Shown here piece after piece: positions 8,833-17,670 of a DNA stretch of 64,000 nucleotides (the stretch's first letter is position 1; every line of letters begins with the position of its first letter). The stretch comes from Cellulomonas fimi (GTDB lineage: Bacteria > Actinomycetota > Actinomycetes > Actinomycetales > Cellulomonadaceae), in the NCBI RefSeq assembly GCF_012952065.1, contig NZ_JABCJJ010000004.1, positions 1 to 64,000 of the forward strand, given 5' to 3'. The notes under the pieces are model-generated. The model was not told the DNA's origin. It saw only the letters and a list, made by a program, of their open reading frames with translations, and ran no database searches. A program made the position numbers and the translations under genes.

Positions 8833-9611
8833 GAGGACTTCGCTCCGATCCACACGGCGCAGCCGATGAGAAGACCCATGCCGAGGACCCAGACCCACAG
8901 GCCCTCGCTCACCGGGCCGAGGGCGCCGAGTTGTGCGCCGCCGGGCGACCCGGCACGCTGCTCGTCGACGTAGGCGATGATGTCGCGCTTCTCCTCCGGT
9001 GTGAGGGTCGCGTCGTTGAACACGGGCATCGACTGCGGGCCGGTCTGCATGGCCTCGTAGATCGCCACGGGACTGGTCTCGCGGAGGTCCGGCGCGTACT
9101 TGCCCTTCGAGAGTGCGCCGCCCGCGCCCACGGCGTTGTGGCACATCGCGCAGTTGGTGCGGAAGAGCGCCATGCCGTTGGCCGGGTCACCCTTCGACGG
9201 GTCGACCATCTCGTCGGTCGGGATCGCCGGACCGGGACCCAGCGAGGCGACGTAGGCCGCGAGCTGCCGCGTCTCCTCCTCCGCGAACTGCGGAGGCTTG
9301 GCGATGACCTGCGGTCCGTTGGCCTGCATCGGCATGCGCCCCGTGCTGACCTGGAAGTCCACGGACGCGGCGCCGACCCCGATGAGCGACGGCGCGTCCT
9401 GCGTGCCCTGCGCGTTCAAGCCGTGACACGTCGCGCAGCTCGCCTGGAACAGCTTCTCACCCGTCGCGACGTCGTCCGCGGTCGGGGTCGACGCAGCGGT
9501 GGCCGGGCTGGGAGCAAGGGCGGCGTACAGCCCGCCGGTGACCAGCAGCGCGAGCAGGAGCAGCACGAGCGGCGCGAGCCGGTGGTGCCTGCGGGCTGCG
9601 AGTGCCTTCAC
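8829..9611 (-). CDS. qcrC: Di-haem cytochrome c subunit of the bcc complex
   Basis: QcrC passes electrons from the Rieske protein directly to CuA of CtaC, replacing soluble cytochrome c. The 260-residue protein has an N-terminal membrane anchor or signal (about 12-31), two c-type haem sites (C59-ATCH and C154-AMCH) and a C-terminal transmembrane helix (about 237-255). The GTG at 9611 is preferred over an in-frame GTG at 9662 because a GAGGAT Shine-Dalgarno lies 6 nt before it and none precedes the longer start. It sits 63 bp after ctaE and overlaps qcrA by 4 bp. Confidence 0.95.
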   Translation of the reverse strand: MKALAARRHHRLAPLVLLLLALLVTGGLYAALAPSPATAASTPTADDVATGEKLFQASCATCHGLNAQGTQDAPSLIGVGAASVDFQVSTGRMPMQANGPQVIAKPPQFAEEETRQLAAYVASLGPGPAIPTDEMVDPSKGDPANGMALFRTNCAMCHNAVGAGGALSKGKYAPDLRETSPVAIYEAMQTGPQSMPVFNDATLTPEEKRDIIAYVDEQRAGSPGGAQLGALGPVSEGLWVWVLGMGLLIGCAVWIGAKSS

Positions 9612-9674
9612 GGATGGATCCTCGTCTCGCAAGTGGGGAGCAGGGGAGCTGGGGCCCGACACGCGGGCGACGGG

Positions 9675-10322
9675 TCAACGGATCAGGTAGATGACGGCGA
9701 AGAGGGCGATCCAGACCACGTCCACGAAGTGCCAGTAGTACGACACGACGATCGCGGTCGTCGCCTCGTGGTGGCCGAATCGCTTGGCCGTGAAGGAACG
9801 TCCGAGCAGGAAGAGGAAGGCGATGAGCCCACCGACGACGTGGAGGGCATGGAAGCCGGTCGTCAGGTAGAAGACCGAGCCGAACGGGCTCGAAGAGATC
9901 GTGACGCCTTGGTCGATGAGCTCGGCGTACTCGAACATCTGCCCGGCGACGAAGACCGAACCCATGATGTAGGTGAGGGTCATCCACTCGTTCATCCCCC
10001 AGCGGTTCACCGCCCACAGCGGGCCGGCGCGGCGAGGCTGGAAGCGCTCGGCCGCCCACACGCCCATCTGGCACGTCACGGAGGACAGCACCAGGACGGT
10101 CGTGTTGGTCGCGGCGAACGGCAGGTTGAGGGTGGGCGTGCTCGCCGCCCAGTCGTCCGGCACGGTGGCGCGGAGCGTGAAGTACATCGCGAAGAGACCA
10201 GCGAAGAACATCAGCTCGCTGGCGAGCCACACGATGGTGCCGACCGAGACCGGGTTGGGTCGGTTGACGCTCACGTGGACAGGGGTGCTGGGGGCAGCCG
10301 TTGCGGTCGACACGCTCGTCAT
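9675..10322 (-). CDS. ctaE: Cytochrome c oxidase subunit III
   Basis: This 215-residue subunit III of the aa3 oxidase has five predicted transmembrane helices and the conserved ends 'ASELMFF' and '[10 protein letters not shown]'. It binds no metal and stabilises subunit I and its oxygen and proton paths. It is the first gene of ctaE-qcrCAB, away from ctaCDF, which is typical of actinobacteria and matches expression of the bcc-aa3 supercomplex. The start at 10322 ([17 protein letters not shown]) is chosen from family length. An in-frame ATG at 10352 would add ten residues, and neither has a clear ribosome-binding site. It is divergent from the receiver-like gene at 10527. Confidence 0.95.
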   Translation of the reverse strand: MTSVSTATAAPSTPVHVSVNRPNPVSVGTIVWLASELMFFAGLFAMYFTLRATVPDDWAASTPTLNLPFAATNTTVLVLSSVTCQMGVWAAERFQPRRAGPLWAVNRWGMNEWMTLTYIMGSVFVAGQMFEYAELIDQGVTISSSPFGSVFYLTTGFHALHVVGGLIAFLFLLGRSFTAKRFGHHEATTAIVVSYYWHFVDVVWIALFAVIYLIR

Positions 10323-10526
10323 TATGGCCGAGATCCGCGGTGAATGGGTCATTGGACCCAGGCGAGGCGGGCGGAATCTGTCACACCGTCAGTTCCCGGT
10401 GGTGACCGCCCCCGGCCGCACCGCCCGCTGGGGTGCCTGCGGCACGGTGCGCCCGGACGACGCTGCGGCGTGCCAAGATGCCTGGACAGGTGCGCGCGAG
10501 CGCGGACGAGGCGAGTGAGGCGGGGC

Positions 10527-10961
10527 ATGACCATCGAGATCCGGGACCAGTCGGGCGCCGAGGTGCAGCAGCGCGCGCCCCGCGTGCTGCTCTACAGCGA
10601 CGACGTGGACACGCGCGAGCAGGTGCGGCTCGCGGTCGGTCGGCGGCTGACACGCGGCGCGTCGGAGATCGAGTGGGTCGAGGCCGCGACGCACCCTGCC
10701 GTCGTCGCCCGCGCCGACACCGAGCGGTTCGACCTCCTCATCGTCGACGGCGAGGCCGCCAAGTCGGGTGGCATGGGGCTGTGCCGGCAGCTCAAGAACG
10801 AGCTGTTCGAGTGCCCGCCGGTGCTGGTCCTCATCGGGCGGACGCAGGACGCGTGGCTCGCCTCGTGGTCGCTCGCCGACGCCGTCGTCGCGCAGCCGCT
10901 CGACCCGGTCGAGGTCCGGGAGGTCGTCGCGCGACTGCTGGCGGGTCACGCCTCCGCATGA
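10527..10961 (+). CDS. Degenerate response-regulator receiver protein
   Basis: This 144-residue protein consists of a single receiver-like domain with no output domain. The acidic pair (D25, D26) and phospho-acceptor-like D74 (LLIVDGE) are present. The conserved Lys is Q123 (VVAQPLDP), and the Ser/Thr switch position is not Ser or Thr (VLIGR). It is therefore probably not switched by ordinary phosphorelay. Its stop overlaps the trpD start (ATGA), so it is co-translated with trpD, and it is divergent from ctaE. In M. tuberculosis trpD and ctaE are direct neighbours, so this gene is an addition at a conserved junction. Its partner and signal are unknown. Confidence 0.75.
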   Translation: MTIEIRDQSGAEVQQRAPRVLLYSDDVDTREQVRLAVGRRLTRGASEIEWVEAATHPAVVARADTERFDLLIVDGEAAKSGGMGLCRQLKNELFECPPVLVLIGRTQDAWLASWSLADAVVAQPLDPVEVREVVARLLAGHASA

Positions 10962-12004
10962 GCACACCGACCTGGCCCGAGCTCCTGACGTCGCTCGTCG
11001 CGCGAGAGGACCTCACGCCCGAGCAGACGACCTGGGCGATGGACCAGGTGATGGACGGTGCGGTCTCACCGGCCCGGCTCGCCGCGTTCCTCATCGCGCT
11101 CCGCGCGAAGGGGGAGACGGTCGACGAGCTCACCGCCCTGGCCGACTCGATGCTCGAGCACTCGTTGCGGTTCGCCGTGCCGGGCCGCGCGATCGACCTC
11201 GTCGGGACCGGTGGGGACCGCGCGCACACCGTCAACATCTCGACGATGGCGGCGCTCGTCGTCGCGGGGACCGGGACGACGGTCGTCAAGCACGGCAACC
11301 GGGCGTCGTCGTCGTCGTCGGGCTCCGCCGACGTGCTCGAGGCGCTCGGCATCCGCCTCGACCAGCCCGCGGAGCGGGTCCGCGAGATCGCGATCGAGGT
11401 GGGGATCACGTTCTGCTTCGCGCAGGTGTTCCATCCCTCGATGCGCCACTCCGCCGCCGCGCGCCGCGACCTCGGGGTCGCGACCGCCTTCAACATCCTC
11501 GGGCCGTTGACGAACCCGGCCCAGCCCGGCGCGACCGCCGTCGGGGTGGCGGACGAGCGGATGGCTCCGCTGGTCGCCGGGGTGTTCGCCGCGCGTGGGA
11601 CGAACGCCCTGGTGTTCCGCGGCGACGACGGTCTCGACGAGCTGGCGCCGACGGCGCCGTCGCACGTCTGGGAGGTGCGCGACGGCATCGTGACCGAGAG
11701 CGTCCTCGACTCGGTGGCGGGCCTCGGGCTCGCGCCCGCGACGATCGACGACCTGCGGGGTGCGGACGCCGAGCACAACGCGGGCGTCGCGCGCCGCGTC
11801 CTGGCGGGCGAGCTCGGGCACGTGCGAGACGCCGTCGTGCTCAATGCTGCCGCGGCGCTCGTGGCGGACGGGGTGCTGGACGGGACCGGCTCGGGCGGCC
11901 TCGTGGACCGGCTCGTTTCGGGCGTGGCACACGCAGCGCGCTCGATCGACGACGGCGCCGCTCGCGACGTCCTCGAGCGCTGGGTGCGCGCCTCGGCGTC
12001 CTGA
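10958..12004 (+). CDS. trpD: Anthranilate phosphoribosyltransferase
   Basis: TrpD transfers phosphoribose from PRPP to anthranilate, the second committed step of tryptophan synthesis. The 348-residue protein shows the PRPP and magnesium motifs GTGGDRAHTVNIST and KHGNRASSSSSGSADVLEALG-type loop residues, at family-normal length. A run of five TCG codons (11303-11318) encodes Ser in that loop. Translation is coupled to the receiver-like gene upstream. Other trp genes are not nearby, as in mycobacteria, where trpD also stands alone beside ctaE. Confidence 0.97.
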   Translation: MSTPTWPELLTSLVAREDLTPEQTTWAMDQVMDGAVSPARLAAFLIALRAKGETVDELTALADSMLEHSLRFAVPGRAIDLVGTGGDRAHTVNISTMAALVVAGTGTTVVKHGNRASSSSSGSADVLEALGIRLDQPAERVREIAIEVGITFCFAQVFHPSMRHSAAARRDLGVATAFNILGPLTNPAQPGATAVGVADERMAPLVAGVFAARGTNALVFRGDDGLDELAPTAPSHVWEVRDGIVTESVLDSVAGLGLAPATIDDLRGADAEHNAGVARRVLAGELGHVRDAVVLNAAAALVADGVLDGTGSGGLVDRLVSGVAHAARSIDDGAARDVLERWVRASAS

Positions 12005-12027
12005 CCTGGCGTCGGCCCCCTGCGGGG

Positions 12028-12309
12028 TCAGTCCTCGAGCCCGAGCGCGAACGCCTCTTCGAGGTCGTGCTTGGAGTACGTACGGAAGGCGATGTACGTC
12101 TGCGTCCGCAGGACGCCGTCGACCTTGCTGACGCGGTCCGCGATGACGTCGGCGAGCTGGTCGTGCTCCCGGACGCGCACCATCGCGATGAGGTCGACCT
12201 CACCGGTCACCGAGTAGACCTCGCTCACGCCCGGCACCTCGGTGATCGCGGCCGCCACCTCGGGGATCTTGCCGGCCTCGGCGTCGATCAGGACGATTGC
12301 TGTCAGCAT
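12028..12309 (-). CDS. Stand-alone Lrp/AsnC ligand-binding (RAM) domain protein
   Basis: This 93-residue protein contains only the RAM ligand-binding domain of Lrp/AsnC regulators ('ITEVPGVSEVYSVTGEVDLI' region at about 22-41). The DNA-binding helix-turn-helix is absent, so it is not a typical transcription factor. Such proteins form oligomeric rings that bind amino acids. The ATG at 12309 follows a good GGAGG. It is encoded convergently with trpD with 23 bp between stops. The ligand is unknown, though amino acids are likely from family behaviour. Confidence 0.85.
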   Translation of the reverse strand: MLTAIVLIDAEAGKIPEVAAAITEVPGVSEVYSVTGEVDLIAMVRVREHDQLADVIADRVSKVDGVLRTQTYIAFRTYSKHDLEEAFALGLED

Positions 12310-12348
12310 GGCTTCCTCCGGTCGCGCCTGGGACGGTGTCGCGGCTCA

Positions 12349-14097
12349 TCATGCCGCGTCGATGCCGGTGACGCTGGGCTCGCCGCTGGGCTCGCCGCTG
12401 GGCTCCGTCGTCCCGGCGTGGGCCACGAGCTGGGCGATACGGGCCGGCGAGGTGAACGCCTGGGCGCCGCGTACGGGGCAGGATCGGGCGGGCGGCGCCT
12501 CGTCGTCGACCACGACGTCGACCAGCCGGACGTCCGGGGAGTCGAGCCAGTCGAGGATGATGTCGGTCTCCTCGGGATGGGCGGCCGGCGCCGGGGCGAC
12601 CGGCGCGGCGACGTCCTCGCCCGTGAGGCGGAGCGAGGCCACGGCCACGTAGGGGTCGGTGCCCCGGTCGACGGTCGCCGTGCCGGCGAGCCGTCCATAG
12701 CGGACCAGCACGACCTCCCACCCGCCGGTCTCGGTGCGCCTGGCGGCGAGCAGCTCCCGGCACGTCGCGATCGGTGCGAGGCGCTGGACGCGGGCCGCGC
12801 CACGCACGAACGCCTCCAGCCGGTCCCGGACCGCCGCGGCGTCCTCGAACCGCTCCTGGGCGATCAGCGCCGCGATCCGCGCGGTGTGTCGCGCGACGAC
12901 AGGCCGCGGCTCGATCGTCATCGCCGCACGCACGTGCCGCACCGAGTCTTGGTCGAGGAGATCGGCGCCGCGCGTCCCCGGCGTGCGTGGGGCGAACGTG
13001 GCGTGCAGCGCGTCGATCGCGAGCTGCGCGGTGCTCCGTGAGGAGAACGGCCCGATGTGCGCCGCGCCGACGCGGAGCTCCTTGCTGACGAGCAGTCGCG
13101 GGCGCTCACCCTCGACGAGCCGGACCCACGGCATCCGCTCGGGGAACCGCGACCGGCGGTTGTAGCGGGGGGAGTGCTCGGCGATCAGGCGCAGCTCGCG
13201 GACGCGCGACTCGAGGGTCGTCGCACACACCACCGGCGTCACGGCGTGCGCGATCCGCACCATCTCCGTCATCCGGCCCCGCTTCTCCGCTGCCGTGAAG
13301 TAGCTGCGTACACGGGAGCGGATCGAGGTCGACGTACCGACGTAGAGCACCTCGTCGCCGGGACCGCGGAAAAGGTACACGCCCGGCGCGTCGGGCAGGT
13401 CGTCGGCCAGGTGACGCTTGCGCCGGACGTCCGGCGGGACGGGGTCGGCAGCGGTCGCGAGGTCCTCGAGGTGCGTGATGCCGAGAGGCGCGAGACGGCC
13501 GAGCAGCGCGTGCAGCACGTCGACCGTGGCGCGTGCGTCGGACAGCGCCCGGTGGTCGGGGGTCACCGTGGCGCCGAAGAGCGCGGCCAGCGTGCCGAGC
13601 TTGTGGTCGGGCGCCTCGTCGCGCAGCACCACGCGACGGGCGAGACGCACCGTGTCGACGACCTGGTGCCGCGGCCACGCGTGGTCGCACCGCGCCGCCG
13701 CCGCCTTGAGGAAGCCGACGTCGAAGGGCGCGTTGTGCGCCACCAGCACCGACCCGCGGGCGAACTCGAGGAACGCCGGGAGCACCTGCTCCACGCGGGG
13801 GGCCGTGGCGATCATCGACGTCGTGATGCCGGTGAGCGCCGCGATGAACGCCGGCACCGGCGTGCCCGGGTTCACGAGCGTCTGGAACTCGCCGAGCACC
13901 TCGCCGCCGCGCACCTTCACGGCGCCGATCTCGGTGATGCCGCAGTCGGCCGGCGTGCCACCGGTCGTCTCGAGGTCGACGACGACGAAGGTCACCTCGC
14001 GCAGCGGGGTGCCGAGCTCGTCGAGACCGAGCTGGACGGGCCGTCCCTGGGTCGGCGGCGCGAGCTCTGCACGGCTCAGGGGACGGACTGACGGCAT
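12349..14097 (-). CDS. DEDD exonuclease fused to a UvrC-like GIY-YIG domain
   Basis: This 582-residue two-domain nuclease matches the conserved actinobacterial family represented by Rv2191. The N-terminal DnaQ-like exonuclease (about 35-200) has 'VVDLETTGG', 'AHNAPFD' and 'HRALSDA' motifs. The GIY-YIG domain starts near 'DAPGVYLFRGPGDEVLYVGT', followed by a UvrB/UvrC-interaction-like segment. It probably acts in DNA repair; the exact substrate is unknown. The ATG at 14097 has a TACCGT hexamer (14105-14110) 7 nt upstream, indicating a leaderless mRNA. A 12-bp unit repeated near 12373-12405 gives a short GEPS repeat at the C-terminus. Confidence 0.85.
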   Translation of the reverse strand: MPSVRPLSRAELAPPTQGRPVQLGLDELGTPLREVTFVVVDLETTGGTPADCGITEIGAVKVRGGEVLGEFQTLVNPGTPVPAFIAALTGITTSMIATAPRVEQVLPAFLEFARGSVLVAHNAPFDVGFLKAAAARCDHAWPRHQVVDTVRLARRVVLRDEAPDHKLGTLAALFGATVTPDHRALSDARATVDVLHALLGRLAPLGITHLEDLATAADPVPPDVRRKRHLADDLPDAPGVYLFRGPGDEVLYVGTSTSIRSRVRSYFTAAEKRGRMTEMVRIAHAVTPVVCATTLESRVRELRLIAEHSPRYNRRSRFPERMPWVRLVEGERPRLLVSKELRVGAAHIGPFSSRSTAQLAIDALHATFAPRTPGTRGADLLDQDSVRHVRAAMTIEPRPVVARHTARIAALIAQERFEDAAAVRDRLEAFVRGAARVQRLAPIATCRELLAARRTETGGWEVVLVRYGRLAGTATVDRGTDPYVAVASLRLTGEDVAAPVAPAPAAHPEETDIILDWLDSPDVRLVDVVVDDEAPPARSCPVRGAQAFTSPARIAQLVAHAGTTEPSGEPSGEPSVTGIDAA

Positions 14098-14219
14098 GGG
14101 CGCGACGGTAGCCGTGGGGACCGACAACACGGTGGCGGCGCACCGGGAGCCGGTCCTCGACGGCGTCGGCGGCGACGGGCCGAGGTGCGACGTCAGTGGC
14201 CCGGGCTACCGTCCGGCCC

Positions 14220-14519
14220 ATGATGATCGACTGTGGCACCTGCACGGTGCGCGGCGCCGCGTGCGCCGACTGCGTCGTGACGTTCCTGACCATCCCGGTC
14301 CGCACCGACGTCGGCCCGCCGCCCGTCGTCGTGGGCACCGCGCGAGGGCTCACGGCCGACGTCTCGGTGCCCGGCGTGACGTCGCCCGGGGTTCCGGCTG
14401 GCGTCCCGTCGCAACCCGTCGACCTGGACGACGCCGAGCGGGTGGCGATCGGTGTGCTCGCCTCCTCGGGGCTCGTCCCACCGCTGCGGCTCGCCCCACC
14501 GGTCACGCGTGCCGGGTGA
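14220..14519 (+). CDS. Small conserved actinobacterial Cys-rich protein
   Basis: This 99-residue protein has two N-terminal CxxC pairs in a C-x2-C-x6-C-x2-C arrangement (C5, C8, C15, C18), which suggests a zinc or iron site. A proline/valine-rich middle and a conserved-looking end (LASSGLVPPLRL) follow. TACCGT (14207-14212) lies 7 nt before the ATG at 14220, so the mRNA is probably leaderless. It is head-to-head with the exonuclease gene, only 122 bp apart, each with its own -10. Similar short proteins occur in other actinobacteria; the function is unknown. Bases 14520-14638, downstream, show nothing clear. Confidence 0.75.
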   Translation: MMIDCGTCTVRGAACADCVVTFLTIPVRTDVGPPPVVVGTARGLTADVSVPGVTSPGVPAGVPSQPVDLDDAERVAIGVLASSGLVPPLRLAPPVTRAG

Positions 14520-14638
14520 GCGCCCTCCACGCTCGTCAGGGCCGCCGGTCCGAGGACGGTCGCCCGCGGGCACCCTCCTGGGCCGACGGCCCCTCGAGTC
14601 CCTCTGCGGGTTGTGCCGCGCGCTCTCGCCGGCGCCGG

Positions 14639-16459
14639 CTACGCCCGCGAGTCGTCGAGGCCGCCCTCGTACAGCGCGTCGATCTGGCCCGCGAAGTCCT
14701 TGAGCACCTGGTTGCGCTTCACGCTGAGCTTCGGCGTCAGGTAGCCGTTGGCGATGGTCAGGTCGTCGTCGAGGATGCGGTACTTGCGGATCGACTCGGC
14801 GCGCGAGACCGCCTCGTTGGTCTTCGCGATCGCCTTGTCCAGCGATGCGAGCACCGCGGGGTCCTTCGCGGCCTGGGCGACGGTCATCTCGGCGTGCCCG
14901 TGGGCGGCGAGCCAGCCGGGAAGGGCCTCCGCATCGAGGGTGACGAGCGCACCGATGTACGGACGCTGGTCGCCCACGACCACGACCTGGCTCACGAGGG
15001 GGTGCCCCCGCAGACGGTCCTCGAGCACCGCGGGCGCGACGTTCTTGCCGCCCGCTGTCACGATGATCTCCTTCTTGCGCCCGGTGATCCGCAGGCAGCC
15101 GTCCGCGTCGAGCGACCCGAGGTCGCCGGTCCGGAACCAGCCGTCGTGGAACGCCTCCGCCGTCGCCGTCGGGTTGTTGTGGTAGCCGCGGAAGACGTGG
15201 ATCCCTTGGACCTCGACCTCGCCGTCCGCCGCGATGCGGACCGCGGTGCCGGGAAGCGGGGGGCCCACGGTCCCGATCTTCGTCAGCGTCGGGGTGTTGA
15301 CGGTCGCGGGTGCGGTCGTCTCGGTGAGGCCGTAGCCCTCGAGCACGCGCAGACCCAGTCCGCGGTAGAAGTGCCCGAGGCGCTCCCCGAGCGGTGCGCC
15401 TCCCGAGATCGCCCACTCGGCGCGGCCGCCGAGCGCATCGCGGATCTTGTGCAGGACGAGCTTGTCCGCAACCTTGTGCTGCAGCGTGAGCCACGGGCTC
15501 GGACCCTTGGGGGTGTCGAGGGCTCGGGAGTAGACGATGGCGGTCTTCGCGGCGCGCTGGAAGATGGCGCCCTTGCCTCCCGCGGCCGCCTTCTGCTCGG
15601 CCGAGTTGTAGACCTTCTCGAAGACGCGCGGCACCGAGAGCACGAACGTGGGCTTGAACGAGCCCAGGTCCGCGACGAGGTTCTTGGTGTCCGGGGTGTG
15701 GCCGAGCACGGCGCCCGCGGGAACCACGAGCACCTCGACGAACCGCGCGAAGACGTGCGCGAGCGGCATGAAGAGCAGGGTGCGCGCACCCGGCGTGGAC
15801 ACGACCTCGCCGAGGCCCTCGACGGCGTTGACGGTGAGCACGTAGAAGTTCTCGTGCGTCAGCTCGGCACCCTTGGGGCGGCCGGTGGTGCCCGAGGTGT
15901 AGATGATCGTGGCGACGTCCGCGAGAACCGCCAGGCCGCGCCTGCGCGCGATCTCCTCGTCGGTGACGGCTGTGCCGGCGGCGACGAGCGCGTCGATGGC
16001 GCCACCGTCGATGACCAGCATGTCGCGCAGGCGAGGAGTCTCCGCGCGCACCTGCGCCACCGTCGCTGCGTGCTCGGCGGTCTCGACGACCAGCAGGGAC
16101 ACGTCGGCGTCGGTGAGGATCCAGTGGACCTGCTCGGCCGACGACGTCTCGTAGACGGGGATCGGGATCGCACCCGCAGCCCAGATCGCCCAGTCCAGGA
16201 GCGTCCACTCGTAGCGCGTGCGCGACATGATGGCGACGCGGTCACCCGGCTCGACCCCGTGCGCGGCGAGTCCCTTCGCGACCTCGACGACCTTCGCCTC
16301 GAACTGACGTGCCGTCAGCGCGATCCACGGGCCGTCCGCGGTGGTCTTGTGCTCGATGAACGGCTGATCGGGAGTTGCGCCCACCCGGGCTGCCAGCAGG
16401 TCGTTGAGGTTGCGCGAAGGGTCGACCTCAACCAAGAGAGGCGTCCGGAACTCATCCAT
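14639..16459 (-). CDS. Long-chain fatty-acid-CoA ligase (FadD15-like AMP-forming synthetase)
   Basis: It activates a fatty acid to acyl-AMP and then acyl-CoA. The 606-residue adenylate-forming enzyme has the P-loop motif YTSGTTGRPKG, the 'GYGLTE' adenine-binding motif and the hinge/catalytic region 'WFRTGDLGSLDADGCLRITGRKKE' ending in the conserved C-terminal Lys region (NGYLTPKLSVKR). Length and sequence match the Rv2187 (FadD15) group. The ATG at 16459 follows AGGAG. It is divergent from glucokinase, with a 255-bp intergenic region (16460-16714) in which no clear promoter element is visible. Substrate chain length cannot be read from the sequence. Confidence 0.93.
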   Translation of the reverse strand: MDEFRTPLLVEVDPSRNLNDLLAARVGATPDQPFIEHKTTADGPWIALTARQFEAKVVEVAKGLAAHGVEPGDRVAIMSRTRYEWTLLDWAIWAAGAIPIPVYETSSAEQVHWILTDADVSLLVVETAEHAATVAQVRAETPRLRDMLVIDGGAIDALVAAGTAVTDEEIARRRGLAVLADVATIIYTSGTTGRPKGAELTHENFYVLTVNAVEGLGEVVSTPGARTLLFMPLAHVFARFVEVLVVPAGAVLGHTPDTKNLVADLGSFKPTFVLSVPRVFEKVYNSAEQKAAAGGKGAIFQRAAKTAIVYSRALDTPKGPSPWLTLQHKVADKLVLHKIRDALGGRAEWAISGGAPLGERLGHFYRGLGLRVLEGYGLTETTAPATVNTPTLTKIGTVGPPLPGTAVRIAADGEVEVQGIHVFRGYHNNPTATAEAFHDGWFRTGDLGSLDADGCLRITGRKKEIIVTAGGKNVAPAVLEDRLRGHPLVSQVVVVGDQRPYIGALVTLDAEALPGWLAAHGHAEMTVAQAAKDPAVLASLDKAIAKTNEAVSRAESIRKYRILDDDLTIANGYLTPKLSVKRNQVLKDFAGQIDALYEGGLDDSRA

Positions 16460-16714
16460 GCTGGCTCCTGTGGCAGGCGGGGAAGTGGGGTAGACGATAC
16501 GGGACGTGCCGGGTAGTTCAAGGACCGCCGCGGGGGAACTCTTTGCACCACGGTCATCCGGGCTTGCACCGGCCCGGCTCCCGCCGCGTGCCTGCGCGTA
16601 CCCGCGTAGCGTGAGCCTCCCGGCGCCCGGCTCGCACGGGCCCTCGGACCAGCGAGGCACCCGCCGGTCCGGACCAGAACGGCGCCCTCAGACCTCCTAC
16701 CAGCAAGGACGGAC

Positions 16715-17659
16715 ATGCACGCGATCGGTGTGGACATCGGCGGCACGAAGATCGCCGCGGGCGTCGTGGACGAGAACGGGACGATCCTCGCCATGGCCCG
16801 CCGCCCGACCGAGCCCGACGACGCGGCGAGCATCGACCGCGCGGTCAAGGACGTCTACCTGGAGCTGTCCCAGGACTTCGAGATCGGCGCGATCGGGGTG
16901 GCGGCCGCCGGGTTCGTGGACGCCGCGCGGTCGACCGTTCTCTTCGCCCCCAACATCGCCTGGCGCGACTACCCGCTCCAGGATCGGGTCCGTGCGCTGC
17001 TCGACGCCGACGTCCCGGTCGTGGTCGAGAACGACGCCAACGCCGCGGGCTGGGCGGAGTTCCGGTTCGGGGCGGGGCGCGACGTCGACGACATGATCAT
17101 GCTGACCATCGGGACCGGCCTCGGCGGCGCGCTCGTCGTCGGCGGTCGGCTCGTGCGCGGGGCCTGGGGGGTGGCCGCCGAGCTGGGGCACATGCGCGTG
17201 GTGCCCCACGGGCACTACTGCGGGTGCGGGAACGAGGGCTGCTGGGAGCAGTACGCGTCGGGCTCGGCTCTCGTGCGGGATGCGCAGGCCGCGCTGATCA
17301 CGCGACCCGAGCGAGCCCTGCGGCTGCTCGAGCTCGCCGGGGGTGACCCCGCCGCGCTCGAGGGCCCGCACATCACGGAGGCGGCCCGGCAGGGCGACCC
17401 GCTCGCGATCGAGCTGTTCGCCGAGCTCGGGCGGTGGATCGGGGAGGGGTCGGCGTCGTTGGCGGCGGTCCTCGACCCGGCCCTGATCGTCGTCGGTGGC
17501 GGGGTCGGTGAGGCGGGGGAGCTCCTGCTGGCGCCGACCCGGCACGCGTACGAGAACTCGCTGTCCGCGCGGGGGTACCGGCCGCTCGCCGACTTCCAGC
17601 TGGCTGCGATGGGGAACGACGCCGGGATCGTCGGGGCCGCCGACCTCGCGCGGATCTGA
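16715..17659 (+). CDS. glk: ROK-family glucokinase
   Basis: It phosphorylates glucose to glucose-6-phosphate with ATP. The 314-residue ROK protein has the N-terminal phosphate loop 'DIGGTKIAAGVVD', the glucose-binding 'ENDANAAGWAE' segment, 'TIGTGLGGA', and the ROK zinc-site signature CGCGNEGCWEQYAS. No DNA-binding domain precedes the kinase, so it is an enzyme and not a ROK repressor. The ATG at 16715 follows AAGGAC. The polyphosphate glucokinase (PpgK) signature is not evident; ATP is the assumed donor. Confidence 0.93.
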   Translation: MHAIGVDIGGTKIAAGVVDENGTILAMARRPTEPDDAASIDRAVKDVYLELSQDFEIGAIGVAAAGFVDAARSTVLFAPNIAWRDYPLQDRVRALLDADVPVVVENDANAAGWAEFRFGAGRDVDDMIMLTIGTGLGGALVVGGRLVRGAWGVAAELGHMRVVPHGHYCGCGNEGCWEQYASGSALVRDAQAALITRPERALRLLELAGGDPAALEGPHITEAARQGDPLAIELFAELGRWIGEGSASLAAVLDPALIVVGGGVGEAGELLLAPTRHAYENSLSARGYRPLADFQLAAMGNDAGIVGAADLARI

Positions 17660-17670
17660 CGTCGCGAAGG

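Noticed and set aside
11303-11318. TCG repeat in trpD as a phase-variation tract
   Set aside because: A trinucleotide repeat cannot shift the frame and it encodes the normal Ser-rich PRPP loop.
12373-12405. 12-bp repeat at the end of the exonuclease gene as a regulatory repeat
   Set aside because: It is short, in frame and encodes a disordered C-terminal tail.
13418-16516. Plus-strand frame of over 1000 codons across the exonuclease and acyl-CoA synthetase genes
   Set aside because: It runs antisense to genes with clear motifs; GC-rich third positions remove stop codons in shadow frames.
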